A DNA stretch of 64,000 nt, taken from assembly GCA_030427705.1 (NCBI GenBank), contig JAUIBR010000016.1, forward strand, positions 62,001 to 126,000, written 5' to 3'. How positions within the stretch are numbered: position 1 is the stretch's first letter; every line of letters begins with the position of its first letter. The position numbers and the translations under genes are program-made. Below the pieces are notes generated by a model that saw only the letters and a list, made by a program, of their open reading frames with translations, did no database searches and had not been told where the DNA came from. This DNA comes from a bacterium. GTDB lineage: Bacteria > Myxococcota_A > Bradymonadia > Bradymonadales > Bradymonadaceae. Shown here piece by piece: positions 31,528 to 41,891 of this stretch.

Positions 31528-32730
31528 CTATTTGCACAGACCGCCTAGCCGGCCAGCCTTGGCAAAACTCGCGAGTTTCAATTTTGGGACCATATCGGGA
31601 CGACTCTTGTAGTAGCCGTTCCCATCGTCCTCAAGCGGGCCTTCTAGTTCTTTCTTGGCGATTTGGGCCAATTCTTCTGGGCTGCACTTGCGGCCGTCAC
31701 ACGTGCTGTCTGGTCCGCAGAGCGAATCGTCGCGTTTGACCACAGCTGGGCAGTTTCCGGTGTGGGCAATGGCTGCTAGCGCGGCAATCTGCGTGGGATG
31801 ACCGTCTTTAAGCGGGTAGGGGAAGGGGCGGATGTTGTGGAATGCGCAGGCTTGCGCAGCAGCCTGTTCAGGCTTCTGCCGCGCATACGACTTCAAGTAC
31901 ATCGTGATCGCGGGAGCAAATGCGACGAACGCGTCTTTGTCCACGCTCATGCGCTTCAATCCGGCCTCGACGATGTCCAGATTCTGCGGCTTCGAAATGT
32001 CGATGGCATCCTGACGCCATCCCAAATGGTAGAGCTCGCCAGGTTGGTTGGGCAGGCGAGCCCGCCGATTAACTTCTGCCACAAACTTCTGTTTTCCGGC
32101 GGCGGTGAATTCGAAGGCGCTCTCGTGGTTTACGAAGTCGTTTCCCCGGTCCAAAACGTCCAGAATCGCCTTGATACCAGCGTCCTCGCCGTTGGCATCC
32201 CGATACCATTTGAACAGCATCGCGCTGTCCATATCGCTGTGGGCATAGACACTTGGGAAATCGGATTCCACGTCGGGAATTTTCGACCAATCCAGGTCCT
32301 TGTATTTGGTCGTTGTGCGAACCGCGAAATCCGGTCGCACCACGTGAATGACGCGCCACGGCTGGTCATCCAAGCGATACGCAACCCGAAGCTTCTTGGG
32401 GCCTACTTTCAGCTCGTGCGTCTTGAACGCGCTCGCCTCATCGTGTTTGGCCAGCTTGATGACGTCCCGCTTGTCCCCTTTGCTGACGACCAATCGGAGC
32501 TCTTGTTCAGTCAGATTCTTGTTCATGACGTAGCTAACCTCGCCACGTCCGCGAACGCTGCGCTCAGAGCGCTCTAGCTCGATTCGCGCTTCCCAACTAG
32601 GCGTCTCGACCTTCGCCTTTTCATGCACCCCCAGCTCACCGGGGACAGTGACCGACGCTTCCGATTCGCCGCCACCCAACTCGCAATACGGGATAAAGGC
32701 CAATACAGCTGCGGCTAGTGCCAACCTCAA
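31528..32730 (-). CDS. Secreted hypothetical protein, 400 aa
   Basis: The N-terminus LALAAAVLAFIPYC is a signal peptide with a Cys that could be a weak lipobox. The mature part has a beta-rich N-terminal domain (ARIELERSERSVRGRGEVSYV, LRLVVSKGDKRDV) and a helical C-terminal domain with CGPDSTCDGRKCSPEEL. No family is recognised. The end NGYYKSRPDMVPKLK is conserved-looking. It is transcribed alone. Confidence 0.6.
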   Translation of the reverse strand: MRLALAAAVLAFIPYCELGGGESEASVTVPGELGVHEKAKVETPSWEARIELERSERSVRGRGEVSYVMNKNLTEQELRLVVSKGDKRDVIKLAKHDEASAFKTHELKVGPKKLRVAYRLDDQPWRVIHVVRPDFAVRTTTKYKDLDWSKIPDVESDFPSVYAHSDMDSAMLFKWYRDANGEDAGIKAILDVLDRGNDFVNHESAFEFTAAGKQKFVAEVNRRARLPNQPGELYHLGWRQDAIDISKPQNLDIVEAGLKRMSVDKDAFVAFAPAITMYLKSYARQKPEQAAAQACAFHNIRPFPYPLKDGHPTQIAALAAIAHTGNCPAVVKRDDSLCGPDSTCDGRKCSPEELAQIAKKELEGPLEDDGNGYYKSRPDMVPKLKLASFAKAGRLGGLCK

Positions 32731-32747
32731 GACTCACCTCATAATTG

Positions 32748-32781
32748 CAAAAAACAACCCCGTCAGTGTGACCTGACGGGG
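32748..32781 (-). terminator. Terminator of the aldo/keto reductase gene
   Basis: CCCCGTCAG / CTGACGGGG is a 9-bp stem at 32758-32781; the minus strand then reads TTGTTTTTT. Confidence 0.85.
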
Positions 32782-32806
32782 TGCAAACGCGCAATATGTT
32801 TGTGGG

Positions 32807-33796
32807 TTATCGTTCGCTGTCCAAATGAGCCATTTGTTCTGCGGCATAGCGCGTGCCGGCGGCCGCGCCTTGCGGCACCGCATCTTCGATAGCCGCGAGG
32901 TCCTCCTTGGTGAGCTCAACATTCGTGGCGCCTAACGCTTCGGTGAGTCGGTCACGGCGGCGTGCTCCAACCAGGGGTACGATATTGTCTGACCGCGTGA
33001 GGACCCAAGCGATTGCGACCTGGGCCACGGTGCATCCCTTGGCATCCGCGACATTTCGCAAACGTTCTACAAGCCTCAGATTTTCTTCCAGATTCTCGCC
33101 TTGGAAACGTGGGCTCCACTTGCGGAAGTCATTGTTCGCAAGCTCTCGATCAGCGGTCCAATGTCCGCTCAGCAAGCCGCGCGAGAGAACGCCGTATGCG
33201 GTGATGCCGATTCCGAGTTCTTGGCAGGTTGGGAGAATGTCCGCTTCGATACCACGCGAAATCAGGGAGTACTCGATCTGAAGATCTGCAATCGGATGCA
33301 CTGCATGGGCACGGCGAATCGTTTCCGCTCCCGCCTCACTTAGGCCGATATGCTTGACGTAGCCGGCGTCGACCATGTCTTTGATGGCTCCAATTGTGTC
33401 TTCGATTGGGATGTGCGGAGCCACACGAGCCGGCCGATAGATATCGATGTAATCCACATTTAGGCGTTTCAGTGAGTAGGCGAGGTAGTTCTTCACCGCG
33501 GCTGGCGTGGTGTCGAGTCCAATCCAGTTACCTGCCGGGTTGCGCATCGCACCAAACTTCACGCTAATCTGTACGTCCTCTCGCCGTCGCGTCTTCAGGG
33601 CCTCTGCGATGAGCATCTCGTTGTGGCCCATCCCGTAGAAATCGCCGGTGTCCAGCATCGTGATGCCTGCGTCCATCGCCGCATGAATCGTGGCGATGCC
33701 CTCCGAGCGGTCTGCCTCACCATAGAGGTCAGACATACCCATGCAACCAAGTCCAAGTTCTGCTGTCTCCAAGTTTCCTAGCTTTCGATTCTTCAT
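32807..33796 (-). CDS. Aldo/keto reductase, YakC/AKR13-like
   Basis: The 329-residue TIM-barrel enzyme has LGLGCMGMSDLYGEADRSEGI, MLDTGDFYGMGHNE (catalytic Asp and Tyr), ISVKFGAMR (Lys), VDYIDIYRPARVAPHIPIED and VPLVGARRRDRL for NADPH. It is divergent from a LysR gene, the classic regulator-target arrangement. The aldehyde or ketone substrate is unknown. Confidence 0.92.
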   Translation of the reverse strand: MKNRKLGNLETAELGLGCMGMSDLYGEADRSEGIATIHAAMDAGITMLDTGDFYGMGHNEMLIAEALKTRRREDVQISVKFGAMRNPAGNWIGLDTTPAAVKNYLAYSLKRLNVDYIDIYRPARVAPHIPIEDTIGAIKDMVDAGYVKHIGLSEAGAETIRRAHAVHPIADLQIEYSLISRGIEADILPTCQELGIGITAYGVLSRGLLSGHWTADRELANNDFRKWSPRFQGENLEENLRLVERLRNVADAKGCTVAQVAIAWVLTRSDNIVPLVGARRRDRLTEALGATNVELTKEDLAAIEDAVPQGAAAGTRYAAEQMAHLDSER

Positions 33797-33838
33797 GTCG
33801 TTCTCCGTCTGTTGTTGTCGACAATCGGAATCTAGCCG

Positions 33839-33874
33839 CTTGTTAAATCCTCATGTAGAGTGATGTTTATCAAG
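33839..33874. promoter_or_regulatory. Inverted repeat CTTGTTAAA...TTTATCAAG in the LysR/AKR intergenic region
   Basis: Nine-base arms with one mismatch are separated by 18 bp, in the 97-bp gap between the divergent LysR and AKR genes. The size and place fit a LysR recognition and activation site. Confidence 0.45.
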
Positions 33875-33893
33875 TATTAGATGCAGAATTTGC

Positions 33894-34784
33894 ATGGAAG
33901 AGGAACGCGCATATTTGAAGGTGGTGGAGTCGGGCAGCCTCAAAGGCGCTGGCGAGCATCTGGGTTTGGACCCGTCGGTGGTCAGTCGTCGGATTGCTTC
34001 CTTGGAAGACCGTTTGGGGGTTCAGCTGCTTCATCGCAGCACACGCGGTTCTCGCCCGACCGATGCCGGACAACGCTATTACGAGGGCCTTCGCCAGATC
34101 GTCGACAATCTGGATGCGCTAGAGGCCAACGTGGCAGGGCGGGGCGAAGTTCCGCACGGCATCCTTCGGGTGACCGCTCCGTTGGAGTTTGGCGCTCGGT
34201 TCGTGGTGCCTGTCTTGGACGAGGTCGCGCAGGCCGCGCCGGAATTGGAGGTCGACATTCAGCTCGGCAGCGGCTTCGTCGACCTCGACGCTGCCGGGAT
34301 TGACGTTGCAATTCGAATCGGAACCCTGCGGGACTCCGCGCTGCGTGCTCGTCGCTTGGGTTCGGTCCCGCGCGTCTTAGTGACCTCACCTGACTATCTC
34401 AAGACGCATGGTCTGCCGAAGTCCCACGAAGACCTCGTGAACCACGCATTCATTGGTTATCGCAGGTCGGGTCCCGTGTTCCGAACGAGCTTCAAACTCG
34501 ATGGCCGTTCCGTCGACGTGGAGCTGCCTATCCCATTTACGGTCAACAGCATGGCTGCGATTGTAGAGTTGGTGCGGCAGGGGCGCGGTCTACATTTCGG
34601 CCCGCTCTGGGCGTTTGATGAGTTCATCCAATCGGGCGAGTTGGTTCGAATCCTTCCTGAGTACGAGTTGCCCAGCTACCCACTTCACGCCGTCTACACA
34701 CCCCGTACGTTCGTTCCTGCGAAGATTCGGGTGTTCATCGACGCCATGGTGGAACACATCGGAAAGCACGAGACACTGCGCTAG
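33894..34784 (+). CDS. LysR family regulator (DmlR/CrgA-like)
   Basis: The 296-residue protein has the HTH YLKVVESGSLKGAGEHLGLDPSVVSRRIASLE, and the substrate domain LRVTAPLEFGARFVVPVLDE with DVAIRIGTLRDSALRARRLG, the wording of the DmlR/CrgA group. It probably regulates the divergent aldo/keto reductase. Its stop abuts the stop of the convergent PhnA-like gene. Confidence 0.9.
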   Translation: MEEERAYLKVVESGSLKGAGEHLGLDPSVVSRRIASLEDRLGVQLLHRSTRGSRPTDAGQRYYEGLRQIVDNLDALEANVAGRGEVPHGILRVTAPLEFGARFVVPVLDEVAQAAPELEVDIQLGSGFVDLDAAGIDVAIRIGTLRDSALRARRLGSVPRVLVTSPDYLKTHGLPKSHEDLVNHAFIGYRRSGPVFRTSFKLDGRSVDVELPIPFTVNSMAAIVELVRQGRGLHFGPLWAFDEFIQSGELVRILPEYELPSYPLHAVYTPRTFVPAKIRVFIDAMVEHIGKHETLR

Positions 34785-35336
34785 TCACGCCTTCTTGAGG
34801 TAATCCGTGACAAGAACGATACCGACCTTGTTCACTTTGCCTTCAATATGTTTGGGGTTTTGCGTCAGCCGGATGTTCTTCACCAACGTGCCGCGTTTAG
34901 CTGTGAATCCAGCACCCTTAACGTCGAGGTCCTTGATGAGTGTGACGGAGTCGCCGTTGAAAAGCTGCGCGCCGTTTGAATCAAACGTCTCCGCGAACTC
35001 TCCGCTGTCGACTTCCATGCCTTCGTCAGCCCATGCTTGGGTCTCCTCGTCCAGGTAAACCTGATCGAGAAGGTCTTGCGCCCAGCCATGTGAAGCGAGC
35101 TCGCGAAGCGTTCGGACGGCGAGTACTTGGACGGCAGGAAACTGGCTCCAGATCGCGTCTTGAAGCCCAAACCAGTGCTTTTCATCGTACTCGCCGCTAT
35201 CGAGCTGTTCGCGGCAGGTCGCGCACGCGAGGACTTCGTTATCAGCGCGCTCAGGCTCGACTTTGTAGACGTCGAGATCTTCAGTGGCCGAGCAAAGCTC
35301 ACACTTGGATTCCGAGCGAGCATGTAGTTCGTTCAT
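34785..35336 (-). CDS. PhnA-like zinc-ribbon protein
   Basis: The product of 183 residues (start at MNELHARSESKCELC) has the N-terminal zinc ribbon CELC...CATC and the C-terminal KOW-like beta domain FNGDSVTLIKDLDVKGAGFTAKRGTLVKNIRL, as in the YjdM/PhnA family. The E. coli homolog is not a phosphonoacetate hydrolase despite the name; its true role is unknown. A longer start (35366) has no better ribosome site. Confidence 0.85.
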   Translation of the reverse strand: MNELHARSESKCELCSATEDLDVYKVEPERADNEVLACATCREQLDSGEYDEKHWFGLQDAIWSQFPAVQVLAVRTLRELASHGWAQDLLDQVYLDEETQAWADEGMEVDSGEFAETFDSNGAQLFNGDSVTLIKDLDVKGAGFTAKRGTLVKNIRLTQNPKHIEGKVNKVGIVLVTDYLKKA

Positions 35337-35364
35337 GTCAGGCAATGTTTTGTCTCTTCTGCAC

Positions 35365-35397
35365 AAGAAAGAAAAACGGCCCCGTTTCGAGGCCGTT
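35365..35397 (-). terminator. Terminator of the isocitrate dehydrogenase gene
   Basis: AACGGCC / GGCCGTT with a 9-nt loop at 35375-35397; the minus strand continues TTTTTCTTTCTT. Confidence 0.85.
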
Positions 35398-35419
35398 GAA
35401 CACTGAACTCAATCAAAGA

Positions 35420-37657
<2,238 letters not shown>

Positions 37658-37677
37658 CTACGCACGCGATCTAGCCT

Positions 37678-37856
37678 ATACGCGGTCGCGAGGCAAGCCT
37701 CGCGCTCGCTGGCGTCGCGCTTCGCGCGTCGCCCTTCGGGCTGGCGTCGCCCTTCGGGCTGGCGTCGCTTCGCTGGGGTCGCCCTTCGGGCTGGGGTCGC
37801 TCGACTTCGGCTTCGCTGGGGTCGCTCGCCTTCGGCTTCGCTGTGTCGCTCGCGGA
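37678..37856. repeat. Tandem TTCG mini-hairpin words linked by GTCGC
   Basis: Between icd and tal the + strand holds words such as GCGCTTCGCGC, GCCCTTCGGGC (three times), GCTTCGCT and CTTCGGCTTCGCT, linked by (T)GGCGTCGC or GGGGTCGC. Each word can form a small stem closed by TTCG, the very stable UUCG tetraloop in RNA. No terminator T-run and no open reading frame of note is present. Confidence 0.7.
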
Positions 37857-38822
37857 TTAGAGGCGCGCCTGAAGCATGCCTTCGAGCTCGACCTGCGCAG
37901 CGGCGAATTTCTCGATGCCTTCGGCGAGTTTCTCTTTGGCCATGCGGTCGTCGTTGTGCATCTGATCGAAGGTTGCCTTGTCCATCGAGAGCTTCTTGAT
38001 GGTCATGTCTTGTGCCTTCGTGGGGTCAAGCTTTCGAGGCAGGTCGCCGTCGGTCTCCTGGAGTTCTTTGAGGAACTTCGGAGCGATGGTCAGCAGGTCG
38101 CAGCCGGCAAGCTCAGTGATTTCACCAAGGTTGCGGAAACTCGCGCCCATCACCTCGGTCTCATAACCGAAGCGCTTGTAGTAGTTGTAGATTTCGGTGA
38201 CCGACAACACGCCTGGGTCTTCAGGTGCGGGGTACGAATCGCGTCCCGTGTCCTTCTTGTACCAATCCAAGATTCGGCCCACGAACGGCGAAATCAACGT
38301 GACATTTGCTTCGGCGCAAGCGACCGCTTGGTGCAGGCCAAACAGAAGGGTGAGGTTGCAGTGAATGCCTTCCTTTTCGAGCTCCTCAGCGGCCTTGATG
38401 CCTTCCCAAGTCGACGCGATTTTGATCAGGATGCGGTCCTTCGAGATTCCTGCAGCTTCGTACAAACCAATCAGGTGACGCGCTTTTGCGATGGTCTTCT
38501 CGGTGTCGAACGACAGCCGAGCATCCACCTCGGTCGAAACACGGCCCGGGATAATCGCCAAAATTCGCTTCCCGAACTCGACCGCCAGAAGGTCAATTGC
38601 GGCGTCCGCAATCGCTTCCTTATCATCGCTATCAACCTGCGCTTTTGCCTGCTCAAGCGCGCTATCGACGACGCTCGCGTACTGCTCCATGCCTGCAGCC
38701 GCTTGAATCAAGGACGGGTTGGTCGTCGCATCACGAGGCGTGAACGCTTCGATCGACTCGAAATCACCGGTGTCAGCGACCACGACGGTCATTGACTTAA
38801 GTTGTTCCAGAAGGTTGCTCAT
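37857..38822 (-). CDS. tal: Transaldolase
   Basis: The 321-residue enzyme is TalB type: [46 protein letters not shown] with the Schiff-base Lys (IKIAST), [32 protein letters not shown]. It works in the non-oxidative pentose phosphate pathway, cytoplasmic. It lies downstream of the TTCG-word tract. Confidence 0.96.
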   Translation of the reverse strand: MSNLLEQLKSMTVVVADTGDFESIEAFTPRDATTNPSLIQAAAGMEQYASVVDSALEQAKAQVDSDDKEAIADAAIDLLAVEFGKRILAIIPGRVSTEVDARLSFDTEKTIAKARHLIGLYEAAGISKDRILIKIASTWEGIKAAEELEKEGIHCNLTLLFGLHQAVACAEANVTLISPFVGRILDWYKKDTGRDSYPAPEDPGVLSVTEIYNYYKRFGYETEVMGASFRNLGEITELAGCDLLTIAPKFLKELQETDGDLPRKLDPTKAQDMTIKKLSMDKATFDQMHNDDRMAKEKLAEGIEKFAAAQVELEGMLQARL

Positions 38823-38940
38823 TTTGGATCTCCAAAGGTTGGTCGAGCACCTTCTACACAGATAGGCCTTTGTGGATCAAGACGACCCTTGCGCGAAATT
38901 TGCATTCGCTTCTGAACACCGGAACCTCTATGGTCCCGCG

Positions 38941-41003
38941 ATGAATGATGTAGATGTAAATTTTGATTCGTTTGGTTTTAGTAAAGAGCTTCGGAAGGGC
39001 ATTTCCGATCTCGGCTTTGAGACTCCACTCCAATTCAGGCAGAAGCAATTCCGGTCCTAATGACGGGCAAGGACGTCATTGGACGTGCTCGCACGGGCTC
39101 CGGAAAGACGGCGGCGTTTGGCTTGCCGTTGCTCGACCGTGTGCCACACGGCAAGAACGTACGCGCACTGGTGCTCGCTCCGACGCGCGAGCTGGCCAAG
39201 CAGGTTGCGGTCGCGCTTGAAGAGATGGCGGAGCACCTGACCGTTCGAGTCCTTACAATCTACGGCGGGGCATCGTATGACCCGCAGCTGAAAGCGCTCA
39301 AGAAGGGCGTGGGTATCGTCGTCGGCACGCCCGGTCGCGTGATCGACCTCATGGACCGACGGGCATTGGACTTAAGCGGCGTTGAGTACTTCGTGCTCGA
39401 CGAGGCTGATGAAATGCTGCGCATGGGCTTCATCGAAGACGTCGAGAAGATTCTGGATGCGCTTCCCGAACAGCGGCAGATTGCGCTGTTCTCGGCATCC
39501 ATGCCTGGGCCAATTCGCAAGGTTGCGAACACCTATCTGACCGACCCCGAACATATTCAGGTCGAAGAGTCTGCACTAACCGTCGAGCATATCGACCAGC
39601 AGTTCATAGCAGCTCACTACAAAGACAAACAGGCGGCGCTACTTCGTGTTCTGGCTGCCGATGATTCGGCGGGGACGCTGGTGTTCGCGCGGACCCGAGT
39701 GCGCTGCGCCGAGGTTGCCGAGTACCTCATCAAGAACGGCGTGTCCGCAGAAGCCTTGCATGGCGACCTGAATCAGAACTCGCGTGAGCGCGTACTTGCG
39801 AAGCTGCGCGCTGGAAATGTCACCGTGGTGGTGGCAACCGATGTCGCGGCGCGCGGCCTCGACGTCGACCACCTGGAACACGTCATCAACTTCGACATTC
39901 CGGACAACGCCGAAACCTACACTCACCGCATTGGTCGTACGGGTCGTGCAGGTAGGGAAGGGCGAGCGACGACATTCATTGAGCCGCGTGACCGACGACG
40001 TATCAGCAATTTCGCGCGTGAGCTGGGCATCAAGTACACCGAGAGCCAGCTCCCTACTGATGAAGAGATTATTGCGGGCCGCCGCCAACGTCTTCTGGAC
40101 CGGCTGCAGACGCAGCTCGAATCCTCGCGCCAGAGCCGCTACGACGAATGGGCGCTCGACATTCTGGGAAGCGGCGAATGGTCTCCCGAAGACCTTGCCG
40201 CATCAGCGTTGGGCCTACTTGCGAAAGAGCTTGGCTTGGACCGAGATCTGCCTTCAGTTCGCGGACCCAAACCGGCCGACGATGGCAAGTTCAAGCAGGT
40301 GAACGAAACTGAGGTTGTTTTGACCGTTGGCCGCCGCGAGGGCGTTCGACCTGGCGACGTTGTCGGTGCGATTGCAAATGAGTTGAACGTGTCCAGCCGC
40401 AAGATTGGCCGCATCTCGCTCACTGCACACCGTACATTCGTTGGCCTTCCGTCAGACATCGCTGAGCGTCTGCTGAATGAGTATCCGACGATTCAACTGC
40501 GAGGCATCCAGGCCGAAGTTCAGCCGAACGAAAAAGACCATATGCCCGTGAAGAAGACGCTGCGCGCGCGTGATGAGCGAGGCTCGGATCACCAGCAGGC
40601 GCCGGAACGAAAGCCTAGACGTTCATCCAGGAACGATGATCGAGGATCGAAGCGGTCGCCCAAGGCGGATGACCGGAAGCCGAAGCGGTCGACGAAGACG
40701 GATTGGAAGTCGAAGTGGAAGAACGACGATAAGTGGAAGACCGATGCGCCCGCCAAGACCGAGGCCAAACACGAGGAAAAACCTCGCAAGACTCAAGACG
40801 ACAAGAGCGGTGTCGGTGGCGAGGCGGCTCAGACCGAAGAGGGCTTCAACTACATCCGGCGCCGCGACAGTAAGCCTCGTTGGAAGTCCAAACCTGCATC
40901 CTCAAAAAAGGGCGCGAAGGGCAAAAAGTCCACCAAGGGCAAGAAGCGCAAGAGCAACAAGCCCAGCCGGAAGACCCGCAAGAACAAAGGGTCTAAGAAG
41001 TAG
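38941..41003 (+). CDS. deaD: DEAD-box RNA helicase (DeaD/CsdA-like), apparent 1-nt frameshift near 39028
   Basis: The first frame (38941-39060) gives FDSFGFSKELRKGISDLGFETP and then runs off into a stop at 39058-39060. The second frame continues the expected TPIQAEAIPVLMTGKDVIGRARTGSGKT. ACTCCA-CTCCA lacks one base relative to TP-TP coding, between 39025 and 39029. Downstream motifs are intact: ARTGSGKT, PTRELA, TPGRV, DEAD, SAS (SAT variant), HRIGRTGRAG, a DbpA-type RNA-binding domain and a Lys/Arg-rich tail. If real, the frameshift removes the Q motif from the second frame. Confidence 0.85.
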
Positions 41004-41062
41004 ATGACTCGGCAGGATTCGAACCTGCAACCCCCTGGTTCAGCCGATTGAGCCACGAGTCA
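41004..41062 (-). pseudogene. tRNA-like remnant lacking the anticodon arm (59 nt)
   Basis: The acceptor stem TGACTCG/CGAGTCA (7 of 7 pairs) and the T arm GCAGG-TTCGAAT-CCTGC (5 of 5) are perfect, but only 32 nt separate acceptor and T stem. A D-arm-like GGCTCAATCGG is present and the anticodon stem-loop is missing, leaving CTGAACCAG. It cannot decode. It is the last member of the array. Confidence 0.65.
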
Positions 41063-41064
41063 GG

Positions 41065-41137
41065 AGGACCGAGTGGGATTCGAACCCACATGAAACGGAT
41101 TAAAAGTCCGCTGCGTAACCATTCTTGCCATCGGTCC
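41065..41137 (-). tRNA. tRNA-Lys(UUU), weak D stem
   Basis: Acceptor GGACCGA/TCGGTCC, anticodon arm GCGGA-CTTTTAA-TCCGT with anticodon UUU, T arm GTGGG-TTCGAAT-CCCAC, 5-nt variable loop. The D stem (GCAA/ACGC) has only two pairs and position 73 is U, not the usual A for Lys. CCA is not encoded. Confidence 0.75.
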
Positions 41138-41141
41138 CTAG

Positions 41142-41214
41142 TACGCCAGGTGGGCCTCGAACCCACAACTTCCGGATTAAGAGTCCGGCGCTCTGCCAAT
41201 TGAGCTACCGGCGT
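41142..41214 (-). tRNA. tRNA-Lys(CUU)
   Basis: Acceptor ACGCCGG/CTGGCGT with one G-U, normal D arm TAGCTCAATTGGCAGAGC, anticodon arm CCGGA-CTCTTAA-TCCGG with CUU, T arm GTGGG-TTCGAGG-CCCAC, A73. Confidence 0.92.
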
Positions 41215-41217
41215 AGA

Positions 41218-41289
41218 TGACCCAGACAGGATTTGAACCTGCGCTACCAGCTTGAGAGGCTAGCGTGCTGACCGCTACACTACTGGGCC
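41218..41289 (-). tRNA. tRNA-Glu(CUC)
   Basis: Acceptor GGCCCAG/CTGGGTC with one G-U, D stem GTGT/GCAC, anticodon arm CTAGC-CTCTCAA-GCTGG with CUC, T arm GCAGG-TTCAAAT-CCTGT, A73. It is very similar to the tRNA-Glu(UUC) gene at 41534. Confidence 0.92.
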
Positions 41290-41307
41290 TAATTTGGGTC
41301 CCCCCAA

Positions 41308-41378
41308 AGCGGGCAGCGAGAATCGAACTCGCCTAATCAGGGTGGAAACCTGACACCTAACCAATCGGCCATACCCGC
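41308..41378 (-). tRNA. tRNA-Gly(UCC)
   Basis: Acceptor GCGGGTA/TGCCCGC, anticodon arm TCAGG-TTTCCAC-CCTGA with UCC, T arm GCGAG-TTCGATT-CTCGC, U73 as usual for glycine. Confidence 0.9.
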
Positions 41379-41379
41379 G

Positions 41380-41526
41380 CAGGGCGCCTGGGATTCGAAC
41401 ACTTGTGGAGCTTTCCAAAGCGTAACGGACGCAGTCCGTGGAGCTGGAAAGGTCCAGAAGTGTCAACGCTAGTTAACCCAGCTTGCGGAACTTTGGGGGC
41501 TCCGCTGTTCTTCAAAGACGCGCCCT
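41380..41526 (-). pseudogene. tRNA-Trp-like gene interrupted in the T loop by a 77-nt hairpin
   Basis: On the minus strand the acceptor AGGGCGC pairs with GCGCCCT (7 of 7) and position 73 is G, both Trp-like. The anticodon stem GGAGC/GTTCC encloses CCCCAAA, which would present CCA (Trp) but with C33 in place of U33. The D region is a short TCTT-TG-AAGA stem. The T stem CTGGG is followed by TT, then 77 nt (41398-41474), then CGAAT and CCCAG. The insert folds as ACACTT/AAGTGT, CTTTCCA/TGGAAAG and ACGGAC/GTCCGT around TGC. Removing it leaves 70 nt. Confidence 0.55.
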
Positions 41527-41533
41527 ATTTCAG

Positions 41534-41605
41534 TGACCCAGGCGGGATTCGAACCCACGCTACCAGCTTGAAAGACTAGTGTGCTGACCGCTGCACTACT
41601 GGGCC
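41534..41605 (-). tRNA. tRNA-Glu(UUC)
   Basis: Acceptor GGCCCAG/CTGGGTC, D stem GTGC/GCAC, anticodon arm CTAGT-CTTTCAA-GCTGG with UUC, T arm GTGGG-TTCGAAT-CCCGC, A73. Confidence 0.92.
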
Positions 41606-41695
41606 AAGATTCCCAAGGCCCAAAGGGGCCAAAGGACTTAAGCTATGTTTGTCTAAGGCTTAGGTTCTTTGATGAACTTAAGTCTTAGGAATTTA

Positions 41696-41768
41696 CGCCC
41701 CGTACGGGATTCGAACCCGTGACCTACGGCTTGACAGACCGCCGAGCTGACCGCTGCTCCAACAGGGC
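41696..41768 (-). tRNA. tRNA-Asp(GUC)
   Basis: Acceptor GCCCTGT/ACGGGGC with one U-G, D arm GGAGCAGCGGTCAGCTC, anticodon arm GCGGT-CTGTCAA-GCCGT with GUC, T arm ACGGG-TTCGAAT-CCCGT, G73 as expected for Asp. The 90 bp between this gene and tRNA-Glu contains the CTTAAG/TTAGG words of the intergenic word family. Confidence 0.93.
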
Positions 41769-41777
41769 AAATTTTAG

Positions 41778-41849
41778 CTGGGAAGGTGGGATTCGAACCC
41801 ACGACCATCGGCTTAACAAGCCGCCGCTCTACCGCTGAGCTACAACCCA
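41778..41849 (-). tRNA. tRNA-Asn(GUU), two mismatches in the acceptor stem
   Basis: Acceptor TGGGTTG/CTTCCCA has two adjacent U-U mismatches; D arm TAGCTCAGCGGTAGAGC is normal. The anticodon arm GCGGC-TTGTTAA-GCCGA has GUU with one mismatch at its base. T arm GTGGG-TTCGAAT-CCCAC, G73 as usual for Asn. It is the first gene of the array. Confidence 0.85.
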
Positions 41850-41860
41850 AGAGGACCAAG

Positions 41861-41891
41861 AAACAAAAAGGCCCGGAGTTGCCTCCGAGCC
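41861..41891 (-). terminator. Rho-independent terminator in front of the tRNA array
   Basis: GGCTCGGAG-GCAA-CTCCGGGCC on the minus strand, then TTTTTGTTT. It lies 12 bp upstream of tRNA-Asn in the direction of transcription, so any transcript that enters from 42.0 kb must read through it. Confidence 0.8.

Noticed and set aside
41380-41526. tmRNA or group I intron
   Set aside because: The sequence has no tag-peptide frame or tmRNA ends, and 77 nt is far too short for a group I intron.
41004-41849. Prophage or integrative-element attachment site at the tRNA array
   Set aside because: No integrase, direct repeat of a tRNA 3' end, or phage genes are visible on either side.
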